A stretch of DNA of 64,000 nt from Paracoccaceae bacterium (GTDB lineage Bacteria > Pseudomonadota > Alphaproteobacteria > Rhodobacterales > Rhodobacteraceae), in assembly GCA_017510335.1 (NCBI GenBank), contig JAFWNM010000033.1, forward strand, positions 1-64,000, written 5' to 3'. Positions within the stretch are counted from its first letter, which is position 1; each line of letters opens with the position of its first letter. The position numbers and the translations under genes were made by a program. This document shows, piece after piece, positions 15,717-24,949 of this stretch. Below the pieces are notes generated by a model. The model was not told the DNA's origin. It saw only the letters and a list, made by a program, of their open reading frames with translations, and made no database searches.

Positions 15717-18407
15717 ATGCTGGGTTTGGGCACGATTTCGAAAAAGGTATTCGGCACGGCAAATGATCGCAAGGTCAAGGCAGCCCGCCCGATTGTTGCA
15801 AAGATCAACGCATTGGAGCCAGAGTTTCAGGCCCTGTCCGATGAAGGGCTTATTGCCAAGACCGAAGACCTGAAAACCCGCGTCGCAAACGGGGAATCCC
15901 TTGACGACATCCTGCCCGAAGCCTTCGCCAATTGCCGCGAAGGCGCGCGTCGTGCGCTGGGACTGCGCGCCTTTGACGTGCAGCTGATCGGCGGGATGTT
16001 CCTGCATCAGGGCAACATTGCCGAAATGAAAACCGGCGAGGGCAAGACCCTTGTGGCCACATTTCCCGCCTATCTGAACGCACTGACAGGCAAGGGCGTG
16101 CATGTTGTGACCGTCAACGACTATCTGGCGCGGCGCGATTCCGAATGGATGGGCAAGGTTTTTGCCAAGCTGGGCATGCGCTGCGGCGTTGTGTATTCAC
16201 AACAGCCCGATTTCGAGAAGAAAGACGCCTATGCCGCCGATGTGACCTATGCCACGAATAACGAACTGGGCTTCGATTACCTGCGCGACAACATGCGCAT
16301 GCGGCTGGACGACATGAACCAGCGCGACCATTTCTTCGCCATCGTTGATGAAGTGGACAGTATCCTGATTGATGAAGCGCGCACGCCGCTTATCATTTCC
16401 GGCCCGGCTGAAGATAAAAGCGATCTTTATGTCAAGGTCGACAAGCTGATCCCCCACCTGACCGCCGAGCATTTCACCATCGACGAGAAAATTCGTAACG
16501 CCACCCTGACCGAGGATGGAAACGAGTTCATTGAACAAAAGCTGCGCGAAGCGGGCTTGTTGTCGGATGACCAGTCCCTTTATGACCCTGAATCAACATC
16601 GCTGGTGCATCATGTCAATCAGGGCCTGCGCGCGCATAAACTGTTCCACAAGGACCAGAATTACATTGTCCGCGACGGGCAGGTGGTGCTGATCGACGAA
16701 TTCACAGGCCGCATGATGGCAGGACGCCGCCTGTCCGAAGGGTTGCATCAGGCCATCGAAGCAAAAGAAGGCGCGGCCATCCAGCCGGAAAACGTGACCT
16801 ATGCTTCTGTGACGTTCCAGAACTATTTCCGCATGTATAAGAAACTGGCGGGCATGACCGGCACGGCCTCTACCGAAGCGTCGGAATTCCGCGAGATTTA
16901 TAACCTTGGCGTGGTCGAAATTCCCACCAACCTGCCAATCGCGCGTCTGGACGAACATGATCAGGTCTACCGCACATCGCGCGAAAAGCTGGACGGTGTT
17001 CTGTCAGAAATCCGCGAAGGCCATGAAAAGGGCCAGCCCATACTTGTGGGCACCACCTCCATTGAAAAATCCGAAGAACTGTCTGCCTTGCTGACACAGG
17101 CAGGAATTACGCATAACGTCCTGAACGCGCGCCAGCACGAACAGGAAGCGCAGATCGTGGCCGATGCCGGGCGCTTCGGGGCAGTTACCATCGCCACCAA
17201 TATGGCAGGTCGCGGCACCGACATTCAGCTTGGCGGCAATGTTGACATGCAGGTGATGCAGGCATTGGATGCCGATCCAGATGCCGACCCCGCCGAACTG
17301 CGCGCGCGTATCGAATCAGAGGTTGCGGAAGAAAAGCAAAAGGTGATCAAGGCCGGCGGGTTGTTCGTTTTGGCAACCGAACGCCACGAAAGCCGCCGCA
17401 TCGACAACCAGCTGCGCGGCCGTTCGGGGCGGCAGGGCGATCCGGGGCGTTCGGTATTCTTCCTGTCGCTGGAGGATGACCTGATGCGCATTTTCGGGTC
17501 TGAACGGCTGGAAAAAGTGCTGTCCACCCTTGGCATGAAAGAAGGCGAGGCGATTGTTCACCCATGGGTCAACAAATCGCTGGAAAAGGCCCAGGCCAAG
17601 GTCGAGGCCCGCAATTTCGACATTCGCAAGGAATTGCTGAAATACGACAACGTGATGAATGAACAGCGCCGCGTCGTTTTCGAACAGCGCCGCGACATCA
17701 TGGAAGCGGATGATCTGTCCGAAATCATCGAGGATATGCGCCATCAGGTGGTTGATGACCTGATCGACACCCATATGCCGCCCAATTCCTATGCTGAACA
17801 ATGGGATATGGACGGGCTGAACACGGCAGTGCGCGAGAAGCTGGGTCTGGACCTGCCGGTTCAGAACTGGGGCGAGGAAGACGGGGTTGATCAGGACGTG
17901 GTGCGCGAACGGCTGTGCGAAGCGTCTGATGCGCTGATGGCGCAAAAACAGGACCAGTTCGGGTCCGATACGCTGCGCAATCTGGAAAAACAGATCCTGC
18001 TGGAAACCATTGATCGCAAGTGGCGCGAACATTTGCTGACGCTGGATCATCTGCGCTCTGCGGTGCGGTTCCGGGGTTACGCCCAGAAAGACCCGCTGAA
18101 CGAATACAAGGCCGAAGGGTTCTTGCTGTTCGAAGCCATGCTGAATTCCCTGCGCGAAGATGTGTCCACCTATCTGGCGCGCATCCGCCCGCTGTCGGAA
18201 GAAGAACAGAAATCCATGCTGCAGCAAATGGCACTGCAACAGCATAATGCACAGATTGCGGCAGAAAACGCAGGCGAAGCGCCCCAGCCGCTGGTTGACG
18301 GGTTTGACGAAGCGAACCCTGAAACATGGGGCAATCCCGGCCGCAATGATCTGTGCCCCTGCGGATCAGGCAAGAAGTTCAAGCATTGCCACGGACGGCT
18401 GGCCTGA
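15717..18407 (+). CDS. secA: Preprotein translocase ATPase SecA
   Basis: The motor that drives unfolded preproteins through SecYEG. With the start preceded by GGCGGAGA the product is 896 residues, as expected for Alphaproteobacteria. Walker A is MKTGEGKT (about 105-111), the DEAD-type box is [16 protein letters not shown], and the second motor domain carries [14 protein letters not shown] and [11 protein letters not shown]. The protein ends with the zinc-binding SEC-C motif [12 protein letters not shown], which binds SecB and lipid. The 3' end overlaps that of the convergent metallophosphoesterase gene by 29 bases. Confidence 0.98.
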   Translation: MLGLGTISKKVFGTANDRKVKAARPIVAKINALEPEFQALSDEGLIAKTEDLKTRVANGESLDDILPEAFANCREGARRALGLRAFDVQLIGGMFLHQGNIAEMKTGEGKTLVATFPAYLNALTGKGVHVVTVNDYLARRDSEWMGKVFAKLGMRCGVVYSQQPDFEKKDAYAADVTYATNNELGFDYLRDNMRMRLDDMNQRDHFFAIVDEVDSILIDEARTPLIISGPAEDKSDLYVKVDKLIPHLTAEHFTIDEKIRNATLTEDGNEFIEQKLREAGLLSDDQSLYDPESTSLVHHVNQGLRAHKLFHKDQNYIVRDGQVVLIDEFTGRMMAGRRLSEGLHQAIEAKEGAAIQPENVTYASVTFQNYFRMYKKLAGMTGTASTEASEFREIYNLGVVEIPTNLPIARLDEHDQVYRTSREKLDGVLSEIREGHEKGQPILVGTTSIEKSEELSALLTQAGITHNVLNARQHEQEAQIVADAGRFGAVTIATNMAGRGTDIQLGGNVDMQVMQALDADPDADPAELRARIESEVAEEKQKVIKAGGLFVLATERHESRRIDNQLRGRSGRQGDPGRSVFFLSLEDDLMRIFGSERLEKVLSTLGMKEGEAIVHPWVNKSLEKAQAKVEARNFDIRKELLKYDNVMNEQRRVVFEQRRDIMEADDLSEIIEDMRHQVVDDLIDTHMPPNSYAEQWDMDGLNTAVREKLGLDLPVQNWGEEDGVDQDVVRERLCEASDALMAQKQDQFGSDTLRNLEKQILLETIDRKWREHLLTLDHLRSAVRFRGYAQKDPLNEYKAEGFLLFEAMLNSLREDVSTYLARIRPLSEEEQKSMLQQMALQQHNAQIAAENAGEAPQPLVDGFDEANPETWGNPGRNDLCPCGSGKKFKHCHGRLA

Positions 18408-19026
18408 TGCGCCCATAGGGCACAGCGCGCGCGATGCGCCCTGTCAAAATGGCCAGTCCCGGCCCGACCAGCCCCGTTAATACGGGGCTGTTTGCATCGA
18501 GCCCGCCCGTATAAGTGCCAAAGGCGGGCAAGATCAGGTGTTGCCGCCCCACCAGAAACGCCGCGTGCCCGCGTCCGGCCAGTTTGAATTTCGGGTGGAA
18601 ATGGCCTGATATATCGGGCGGGCACCCCGGCGCGGCCTGATGGCGCAGGGTTATCCCTGCAAGCGTCAGGTCCACAGCACCATGGGCAGGATCATGATTG
18701 CCGCAAATGGACACCAGTTGCGTCATTGTTTGCAGCTTTTGCCATTGCGGGGTGCAGGTTACGTCGCCTGCGGCAGTATCATCGTCAAATGTATCGCCCA
18801 GCAAGATGGTTTGCGCGGCCCCTGTCGCGCCGACATCTTGTGCCAGCCGGTGCAGGGTATCTTCAGCGTCAAACGGTGGCAACAAACCGCCCCCCCGCCG
18901 CGCCATGCGCGCGGATTTGCCCAGATGCAGATCAGCGACAACCAAGGCCCCCTGTTCGGGCCACCACAACGCGCCGGTGGGCAGAGCCGTGAAACTGGCC
19001 CCTGCGAAGCTGAAGTCATACCCCAT
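18379..19026 (-). CDS. pdeM: Ligase-associated metallophosphoesterase (PdeM-type)
   Basis: A calcineurin-like phosphoesterase of about 215 residues, member of the 'ligase-associated DNA damage response' set (the TIGR04123 type). Metal-binding motifs are [12 protein letters not shown] (D-x-H), LLGDTFDD (GD), ICGNHDP (GNHD) and DISGHFHPK (GHxH). The start overlaps the stop of the helicase gene; either of two adjacent ATG codons would serve. It is the last gene of a four-gene minus-strand operon with helicase, ATP-dependent ligase and MBL exonuclease, implying DNA end processing before ligation. The substrate is not shown by the sequence. Confidence 0.88.
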   Translation of the reverse strand: MGYDFSFAGASFTALPTGALWWPEQGALVVADLHLGKSARMARRGGGLLPPFDAEDTLHRLAQDVGATGAAQTILLGDTFDDDTAAGDVTCTPQWQKLQTMTQLVSICGNHDPAHGAVDLTLAGITLRHQAAPGCPPDISGHFHPKFKLAGRGHAAFLVGRQHLILPAFGTYTGGLDANSPVLTGLVGPGLAILTGRIARAVPYGRIRPAVRGNA

Positions 19027-21400
19027 CATGCCAGCCCGCATCTGCCAGCATGCGCGCGGCTTCTTCATCCAGCAGGCGTTCATGGCCCAGCCCGCGAATG
19101 GGCACGCGCCCCGCTTCCAGCATCAACGGCGCGGCAAGGGGCGTGACGCGCGCGCATATGGTGTGCACAATTCGCGGCCGGTCGCGCAGCATTTGTTCAA
19201 TGCGCCCGAAATCCACCAACCCATGCGCCGCCTGATCGCGGGTTATGCGCAACAGCAGGTGGTCAGGGTCATATTTGCGCAAGGTGTCATACAGGATATC
19301 GCTGGAAAATGTGGCCTGCTTGCCGGTTTTCCGTTTGCCGGGCAAGTTGCGCTGGATTAGCCCTGCAATTGTGGCCACGGCGCGGAAACTGCGCTTCATC
19401 ACGGCATTATCTGCCAGCCACGCGTCCAGCCCGTCGCGCAACCCGTGCGGGTCCAGCAGGGGGGCGGGGTCCGTCACCGCGTCCAGCGACCAGACCAGAA
19501 CCGCGTAATCGGTGGCCACAAACCCCAACGGGCCAAGGCCCGCCCCCTCCATCCGGCGGGTCAACAACAGGCCCAGCGTTTGATGGGCGTTATACCCCGC
19601 AAACCCATATAGGCAGAAATAGGCCCGACCCCCGCGCGAATAGGTTTCGCAGGTCAGCGTCCCGGGTTGGGGCAGGTGCGATATGTCCGCCTGAAGCTGC
19701 AGCCATTGCGCGGTTGCCGCTGGCAATGCACCCCATTGCGCAGGGTTGCCAATCAAGGCCAGCACACGGTCGCTTAGCAAGGTGGATGTGGACATTTTCA
19801 ACCCACCGAATACGGCAATCTTGGGCTGGCGGGCCGGTTGCGGGGTCACTTCGACCACCATCTCGCGCAGGGCGTCATAGCGCACGGTTTGCCCACCAAT
19901 CAGGAATGTGTCACCCGGTGTCAGGGTGGTGGCAAAACTCTCGTCCACCTCGCCCAGTGGGGCGCCGCCGCGCCCTTTGCGGCGCACCTTCAGGGTTTCG
20001 GGCGCGGTGATGGTGCCAATATTCATGCGAATGTCGCGCGCCGCGCGCGGGTCGCGCAACTGCCACAGCCCGTCCCGCAGAACCAGCCTTTGCCAGCGGT
20101 CATAGGCGCGCAAGGCATAACCGCCTGTGGCGCAAAATTCCAAACAAGCCTCGAACTCAGCGCGCGGAACACCCGCATAGGGACCGGCGCGCGTAATTTC
20201 GCCAAACAGGGCGTCTGCGCAAAACGGTCCCGCACAGGCGATCAGCAAAATATGCTGGCACAGCACATCTAGGCCCCCTGCAGGGCGCGGGTCACCATCC
20301 AGCTTGCCCTCTTGCACAGCCTGCAGGGCGGCCACGCATTCCAGCACTTCGAACCTGTTGGTGGGCACGATCCGCGCGCGGGACGGGGTGTTATACTGGT
20401 GGTTTGCCCGTCCAATACGCTGGACCAGCCGTTTGACATTCTTGGGCGCGCCCACCTGCAGCACCAGATCCACATCACCCCAGTCAATACCCAGATCCAG
20501 ACTGCCGGTGCAGACCATGGCGCGCAATTGCCCTGTGGCCATGGCCGCTTCGGCACGCGCGCGTACATCACGCGACAGGCTGGAATGGTGCAACCCGATG
20601 GGCAGGTTCCGGTCATTCACGTCCCACAGCGCCTGATAGAACAATTCCGCCTGCGCGCGCGTATTGATGAACACCAGGGTCATGCGCGCGTCTTCTATCG
20701 CGCGCATCACGTCGCGCGCGGCATACTGCCCGCCTGCCCCCGACCATGGCGGAGGGGCCGTGACCGGCAACATGGCAATATCCGGTGCGGGGCCAGGGTC
20801 CGCGTGCAGCACCTGCGCGCCCCCCATGAACGTGGCCAAAGCGGCCGGGTTTTCCACAGTGGCCGACAGGCCCGTGACCGTCAGCGCGGGCGCAAGGCTG
20901 CGCAACCGCGACAGACCCAGCATAAGCTGGTCACCGCGTTTAGACTCGGCCAGTGCGTGGATTTCGTCAATCACCACCCGGCGCAGCGTGCCGAAAATGC
21001 GCGGCGCTTCCGCGTAGGACAGCATCAGCGCCAGTGATTCCGGCGTGGTCAGCAAAATATGGGGCGGGTCCACGCGCTGGCGCGCGCGGGTGGTGGCGGT
21101 GGTGTCGCCGGTGCGGTCCTCAATGCGGATGTCAAGCCCCAGTCCTGCCACAGGCCGCGCCAGATTGCGCGCAATGTCATGCGTCAGCGCCTTCAGGGGC
21201 GACACATACAGCGTGTGCAGCCCTGCAAACGGCTGTTGCAAATCGCATAGCGTGCGCAAGAACCCCGCCAATGTCTTGCCCCCGCCCGTGGGCGCAATCA
21301 GCAATGTCTCGCAATCCGCGCCCGCCAGCGCGATCTGGTGGGGGTGGGGCTGCCAGCCTTGCGCGGCAAACCAGTCAAGAACAGGGGGCGGCAATGTCAT
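19016..21400 (-). CDS. Ligase-associated DEXH-box helicase (Lhr-like)
   Basis: A 794-residue superfamily 2 DNA helicase. Walker A is APTGGGKT (about 33-40), the DEIH box is VIDEIHAL (about 138-145), motif III is TGLSAT, and the second RecA domain shows VCTGSLDLGIDWGDVD and QRIGRANH. A long Lhr-type winged-helix and C-terminal region follows (about 420-790). It matches the TIGR04121 ligase-associated family, close to the Lhr core. Its ATG overlaps the end of the ligase gene by four bases. In this context it likely unwinds damaged DNA for the linked ligase and nuclease. Confidence 0.93.
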   Translation of the reverse strand: MTLPPPVLDWFAAQGWQPHPHQIALAGADCETLLIAPTGGGKTLAGFLRTLCDLQQPFAGLHTLYVSPLKALTHDIARNLARPVAGLGLDIRIEDRTGDTTATTRARQRVDPPHILLTTPESLALMLSYAEAPRIFGTLRRVVIDEIHALAESKRGDQLMLGLSRLRSLAPALTVTGLSATVENPAALATFMGGAQVLHADPGPAPDIAMLPVTAPPPWSGAGGQYAARDVMRAIEDARMTLVFINTRAQAELFYQALWDVNDRNLPIGLHHSSLSRDVRARAEAAMATGQLRAMVCTGSLDLGIDWGDVDLVLQVGAPKNVKRLVQRIGRANHQYNTPSRARIVPTNRFEVLECVAALQAVQEGKLDGDPRPAGGLDVLCQHILLIACAGPFCADALFGEITRAGPYAGVPRAEFEACLEFCATGGYALRAYDRWQRLVLRDGLWQLRDPRAARDIRMNIGTITAPETLKVRRKGRGGAPLGEVDESFATTLTPGDTFLIGGQTVRYDALREMVVEVTPQPARQPKIAVFGGLKMSTSTLLSDRVLALIGNPAQWGALPAATAQWLQLQADISHLPQPGTLTCETYSRGGRAYFCLYGFAGYNAHQTLGLLLTRRMEGAGLGPLGFVATDYAVLVWSLDAVTDPAPLLDPHGLRDGLDAWLADNAVMKRSFRAVATIAGLIQRNLPGKRKTGKQATFSSDILYDTLRKYDPDHLLLRITRDQAAHGLVDFGRIEQMLRDRPRIVHTICARVTPLAAPLMLEAGRVPIRGLGHERLLDEEAARMLADAGWHDGV

Positions 21401-22965
21401 TTCGGCAGAAATTCCTGCAGGGTTTCAAGCGTGTCTGCCTGTGCTGCGGGTTTGTCATCGCGAATGCGGCTGATCCTTGGAAAGCGCATGGCCACACCGG
21501 ATTTGTGGCGCGGTGACCGGTTCAACCCCTCAAAGGCAACCTCGACCACCTTCAGCGGTTTGACCGCGCGCACAGGGCCGAAACGGTCGGTTGTGTTGTC
21601 GCGCACAAAACGGTCCAGCGCCTTCAGTTCCGCATCGGTAAACCCGAAATACGCCTTGCCGACTGGGACCAGCACATCCCCGTCCCACACCCCGAAGGTA
21701 AAATCCGAATAATAGCCGGACCGCTTGCCATGCCCGCGTTGGGCATAAAGCAGAACAGCGTCAACCACGAACGGGTCGCGTTTCCATTTGAACCAATTTC
21801 CCTTCGCGCGCCCTGCAATATAGGGGCTGTCGCGGCGTTTGATCATCACCCCTTCGATCACGGCATCGGGCGGGTTTGCGCGCAGGGCGGCCAGATCGTC
21901 CCATGTTGTGAAATCCAGCCTTGGCGACAAGTCAATCTGTGCGGGCAAGGCTGGGGTGGCCGCATCCAGCACGGCGCGGCGCGCGTCATACGGCTGGTGG
22001 CGCATGTCCTGCCCCTGCCAGACCAGCACATCATAGACGCGCAAACCGGCGGGGTGGCTGCGCAGCATGGCGGCGCTGACGGTCTTGCGGTTCAGGCGTT
22101 GCTGCAATTCCCCGAACGGGGCAACCGTGTTTCCCCGCCGCACCAGCAATTCCCCGTCAAGCACCCCGTCAAAGTCCAGCAGGGCCAGCACATCAGGAAA
22201 GGCGCTCGATATATCCTCGCCGGTGCGGGAATACAGGCGCTGCGTGCCACGGTCGCTGACTGCCTGCACGCGAATGCCGTCCCATTTCCATTCTGCCGCA
22301 AAATCCGCAGGGGATTGGGCCGCCATGGCATCTGCGTCCCACGCAGTGGACAGCATGACAGGGCGAAAGGGCGCGTAGGCGGCAGATTCAGGCTTCGTAC
22401 CGCCCTGCGCCCATGCGAACAGGTCCAGATAGGGGGGCGTCAGGCCGTGCCATATCTCCTCAACCTCGGGAAGGGGCAGGGCGGCCCATTTCGCAAAGGC
22501 CGTGCGCGCCAGCCGCGCCGACACGCCCACCCGCAAGCCCCCTGTCGCCAGTTTCAGGCAGGCATAGCGTTCCGAGGGGCCAAGATTGTCCAGCAGCGCC
22601 ACAATCACACCCTCAAGTCGCGCTTTGGGCGTGTCGCGCAACTGCGCAACCACACCGGCCAGCGCGGGGTTTTCGGGGCCGTCCACTGGCCAGATCAGCG
22701 CAATGGTTTCCGCCAGATCGCCCACAAAATCATAGCTATGGGCAAACAGTTCGGCATCAACCTTGTCCGCCACCAACCCGCGCAGCAGGGAGGGGCGCAC
22801 CTGCCGCAAATCCAGATCACCCGTCAGGGCGGCCAGCGCAAGCCCGCGGTCCGGGTCTGGCTGGGTGGCGAACCAGTCGGCCAGCACCCGTTCCTTGCCC
22901 GACCGCTGCGGGGTGAAGGCCAGCTGTTCCAGCAACCGCGCGAATGCCGCAATACCGCCTGTCAT
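21397..22965 (-). CDS. ATP-dependent DNA ligase
   Basis: A 522-residue single-chain ligase of the bacterial ATP-dependent type found in this repair set (TIGR04120). The N-terminal half (about 1-200) is the helical DNA-binding domain; the adenylated lysine lies in the motif EWKWDGIRVQ. Downstream motifs include SRTGEDIS (III), FDGVLDGELLVRRG, VIEGVMIKRRDSPYIAGR and KWKRDPFVVDAV (V), and the OB domain ends with RSPRHKSGVAMRFPRI. It seals nicks using ATP and is distinct from the NAD-dependent LigA. Four-base overlaps join it to both neighbours. Confidence 0.95.
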   Translation of the reverse strand: MTGGIAAFARLLEQLAFTPQRSGKERVLADWFATQPDPDRGLALAALTGDLDLRQVRPSLLRGLVADKVDAELFAHSYDFVGDLAETIALIWPVDGPENPALAGVVAQLRDTPKARLEGVIVALLDNLGPSERYACLKLATGGLRVGVSARLARTAFAKWAALPLPEVEEIWHGLTPPYLDLFAWAQGGTKPESAAYAPFRPVMLSTAWDADAMAAQSPADFAAEWKWDGIRVQAVSDRGTQRLYSRTGEDISSAFPDVLALLDFDGVLDGELLVRRGNTVAPFGELQQRLNRKTVSAAMLRSHPAGLRVYDVLVWQGQDMRHQPYDARRAVLDAATPALPAQIDLSPRLDFTTWDDLAALRANPPDAVIEGVMIKRRDSPYIAGRAKGNWFKWKRDPFVVDAVLLYAQRGHGKRSGYYSDFTFGVWDGDVLVPVGKAYFGFTDAELKALDRFVRDNTTDRFGPVRAVKPLKVVEVAFEGLNRSPRHKSGVAMRFPRISRIRDDKPAAQADTLETLQEFLPK

Positions 22966-23960
22966 TCAGCCTCGTCCTCATAGCCGATCAGGCGCAAGGG
23001 GTGGGCCGCGCGCCCGTTCAGGCTGCACCAGCGCATGACAGCATCTTCGCGCCCATGGGTGACCCAGACCTGCGCGGGGTCCAGTTCGGTGATGGTGCGG
23101 GTCAGGTCCGGCCAGTCCACATGGTCGGAAATGACCAGCGGCAGTTCAACACCACGCTGGCGGGCGCGCGCGCGCACCTGCATCCACCCCGATGCAAAGC
23201 AGATTACCGGATCGGGGAAACGCTGCGCCCATGTAGCCACAAATGCCGACGGCGGCGCAAGCACGATCGCGCCCGCGAAATCCGGCTTGCGCCCGCGTTC
23301 AAGGTTGGCGGGGCGCAAATCGCCCAGCGCGATACCTTGGGAAATGTGATACTCGCACAGCTTTTGCAACGCGCCATGAACATGGATTGGCCCGTCATAG
23401 CCTGCCTGCCGCAACAGCATGATGACGCGCTGCGCCTTGCCCAGCGCATACGCCCCGATCAGATGCGCGCGGTCCGGCTGCGCGCGCACAGATGCCAGCA
23501 GTTTGGCGATTTCGCCCAATGGGTCAGGGTGGCGGAAGACCGGCAGGCCGAATGTGGCCTCGGTCACGAAAATATCGCAAGGCACGGGTTCAAACGGGGC
23601 ACAGGCCGCGTTTGGCACGCGGCTGTAATCACCAGACACCACAATGCGCCCCTGCGCGCCCGTGACCGCAATTTGCGCCGAACCCAGCACATGGCCAGCA
23701 GGGTGGAAACTGACTGTTACATCGCCAATGCGCACCGGCCCCCCATAGGGTTGGCGGTTTTTGGTGAATTCCGCGCCATAGCGCAGCGCCATGATGTCCA
23801 GCGTCTGCGCGGTGGCCAGCACAGCGCCATGCCCTGCACGGGCGTGGTCGGCATGACCATGGGTGACAAGCGCACGCGCCACTGGCCGGACAGGGTCAAT
23901 GAAGAACCCGCCCGCCGGACAGAACAACCCTTCAGGTCTGGGGACCAGAATAGGGTCCAT
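22962..23960 (-). CDS. Ligase-associated MBL-fold exonuclease
   Basis: A 332-residue metallo-beta-lactamase/beta-CASP nuclease of the TIGR04122 type, related to SNM1/Artemis and CPSF73. The metal motif is VTHGHADHARAGHG (HxHxDH, about 33-46), with later ligands in HPAGHVLGSAQ and VVSGDYSR. The C-terminal part ends with VISDHVDWPDL and VWVTHGRED, typical of this subgroup. First gene of the repair operon; likely trims DNA ends for the linked ligase. The operon promoter should lie in the 85 bases upstream, where no clear consensus is seen. Confidence 0.93.
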   Translation of the reverse strand: MDPILVPRPEGLFCPAGGFFIDPVRPVARALVTHGHADHARAGHGAVLATAQTLDIMALRYGAEFTKNRQPYGGPVRIGDVTVSFHPAGHVLGSAQIAVTGAQGRIVVSGDYSRVPNAACAPFEPVPCDIFVTEATFGLPVFRHPDPLGEIAKLLASVRAQPDRAHLIGAYALGKAQRVIMLLRQAGYDGPIHVHGALQKLCEYHISQGIALGDLRPANLERGRKPDFAGAIVLAPPSAFVATWAQRFPDPVICFASGWMQVRARARQRGVELPLVISDHVDWPDLTRTITELDPAQVWVTHGREDAVMRWCSLNGRAAHPLRLIGYEDEAE

Positions 23961-24045
23961 TCACCCCCCTGCACCGCGCGGCAAGGACACCCCCTGCCCC
24001 ATGGCAAGTTGTGGCGGGGGCGTCAGAAATCAAGTGGTTTCAACG

Positions 24046-24945
24046 CTATTGCACAACCTTGGCCGCATCGCGCGCCAGGGCCTCGCGCGTGGCATTGCGC
24101 CGATACCACAGCATGACTGCGGTGGAACTAAGCACAATGAACAACGAATACAGCACCGGAATAAGCAACACGGCCTGCTGTTGCGCCGCAGTGAAGCTAA
24201 GGGTGATGACCAGCACCGCCAACGGCCCGTTCTGAATGCCGGTTTCCAGACTGATGGTGCGCGCGCGGTTGGTGTCCTGCCCCAACCCCCGCGCGACCCA
24301 ATAGCCAAACAACATGCCAATCAGGCCAATGCCGATAGTTGCTGCATAAATCGGCGCGGGCGTGTCCAGCAACAACTGGTAATTGCGCGGCACCCAACTG
24401 ATGATCAGGAACAGGATGACCACCACCCCCATGAACGACCCAATCAGTTCCACTGTCGCGCCCACATTCGGGTTCATCCGTCGCAGCACCATCCCCAGCA
24501 TTGTGGGCACCAGCAGCACAGCCAGAATCTGCGCCACATTGCCCGGCGGGATGACATAATCCGCCCCCACCCCCGCCAGCCCGCCGTAAAAGGACAGCAG
24601 CAGCGGCACCATAACCACCGCCGCAAGCGTGGATACAGTGGTCATCATGATGGACAGCGCCAGAACGCCCTTGCTGAAATAGGCAAAAATATTGGATGTG
24701 GTCCCGCCGGGCATGCAGGCAATCAGCAACAGCCCCACAACCAGCGCAGGCGGAAGGCCCAGCAACACCGCCAGCAGGAACCCCAGAAACGGCATGACCG
24801 CGAACTGGCTTACCAGCCCGACCAGAATGCCCTTGGGTTTGCGAAAGGCGATCAGGAAATCACGCGGTGTCATGCTGGCCCCCATGCCCAGCATGATGAC
24901 CATCATCATGATCCCCAGTAATGTGGTTTCCAGTTCTGTCAGCAT
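24046..24945 (-). CDS. BASS-family sodium symporter-like transporter
   Basis: A 299-residue inner-membrane protein with about nine or ten hydrophobic segments, of the bile acid:sodium symporter family. Family marks are the MLGMGASMTPRDF loop after the first helix, the CMPGGTTSNIFAYFSKG segment (about 77-93), and the later SLETGIQNGPLA segment, both near sodium and substrate sites in characterised members. Bacterial homologues carry organic acids such as pantoate or pyruvate; the substrate here is unknown. It starts four bases after the fadD stop, so it is probably co-translated and may import an acid that FadD activates. Confidence 0.9.
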   Translation of the reverse strand: MLTELETTLLGIMMMVIMLGMGASMTPRDFLIAFRKPKGILVGLVSQFAVMPFLGFLLAVLLGLPPALVVGLLLIACMPGGTTSNIFAYFSKGVLALSIMMTTVSTLAAVVMVPLLLSFYGGLAGVGADYVIPPGNVAQILAVLLVPTMLGMVLRRMNPNVGATVELIGSFMGVVVILFLIISWVPRNYQLLLDTPAPIYAATIGIGLIGMLFGYWVARGLGQDTNRARTISLETGIQNGPLAVLVITLSFTAAQQQAVLLIPVLYSLFIVLSSTAVMLWYRRNATREALARDAAKVVQ

Positions 24946-24949
24946 GGCA

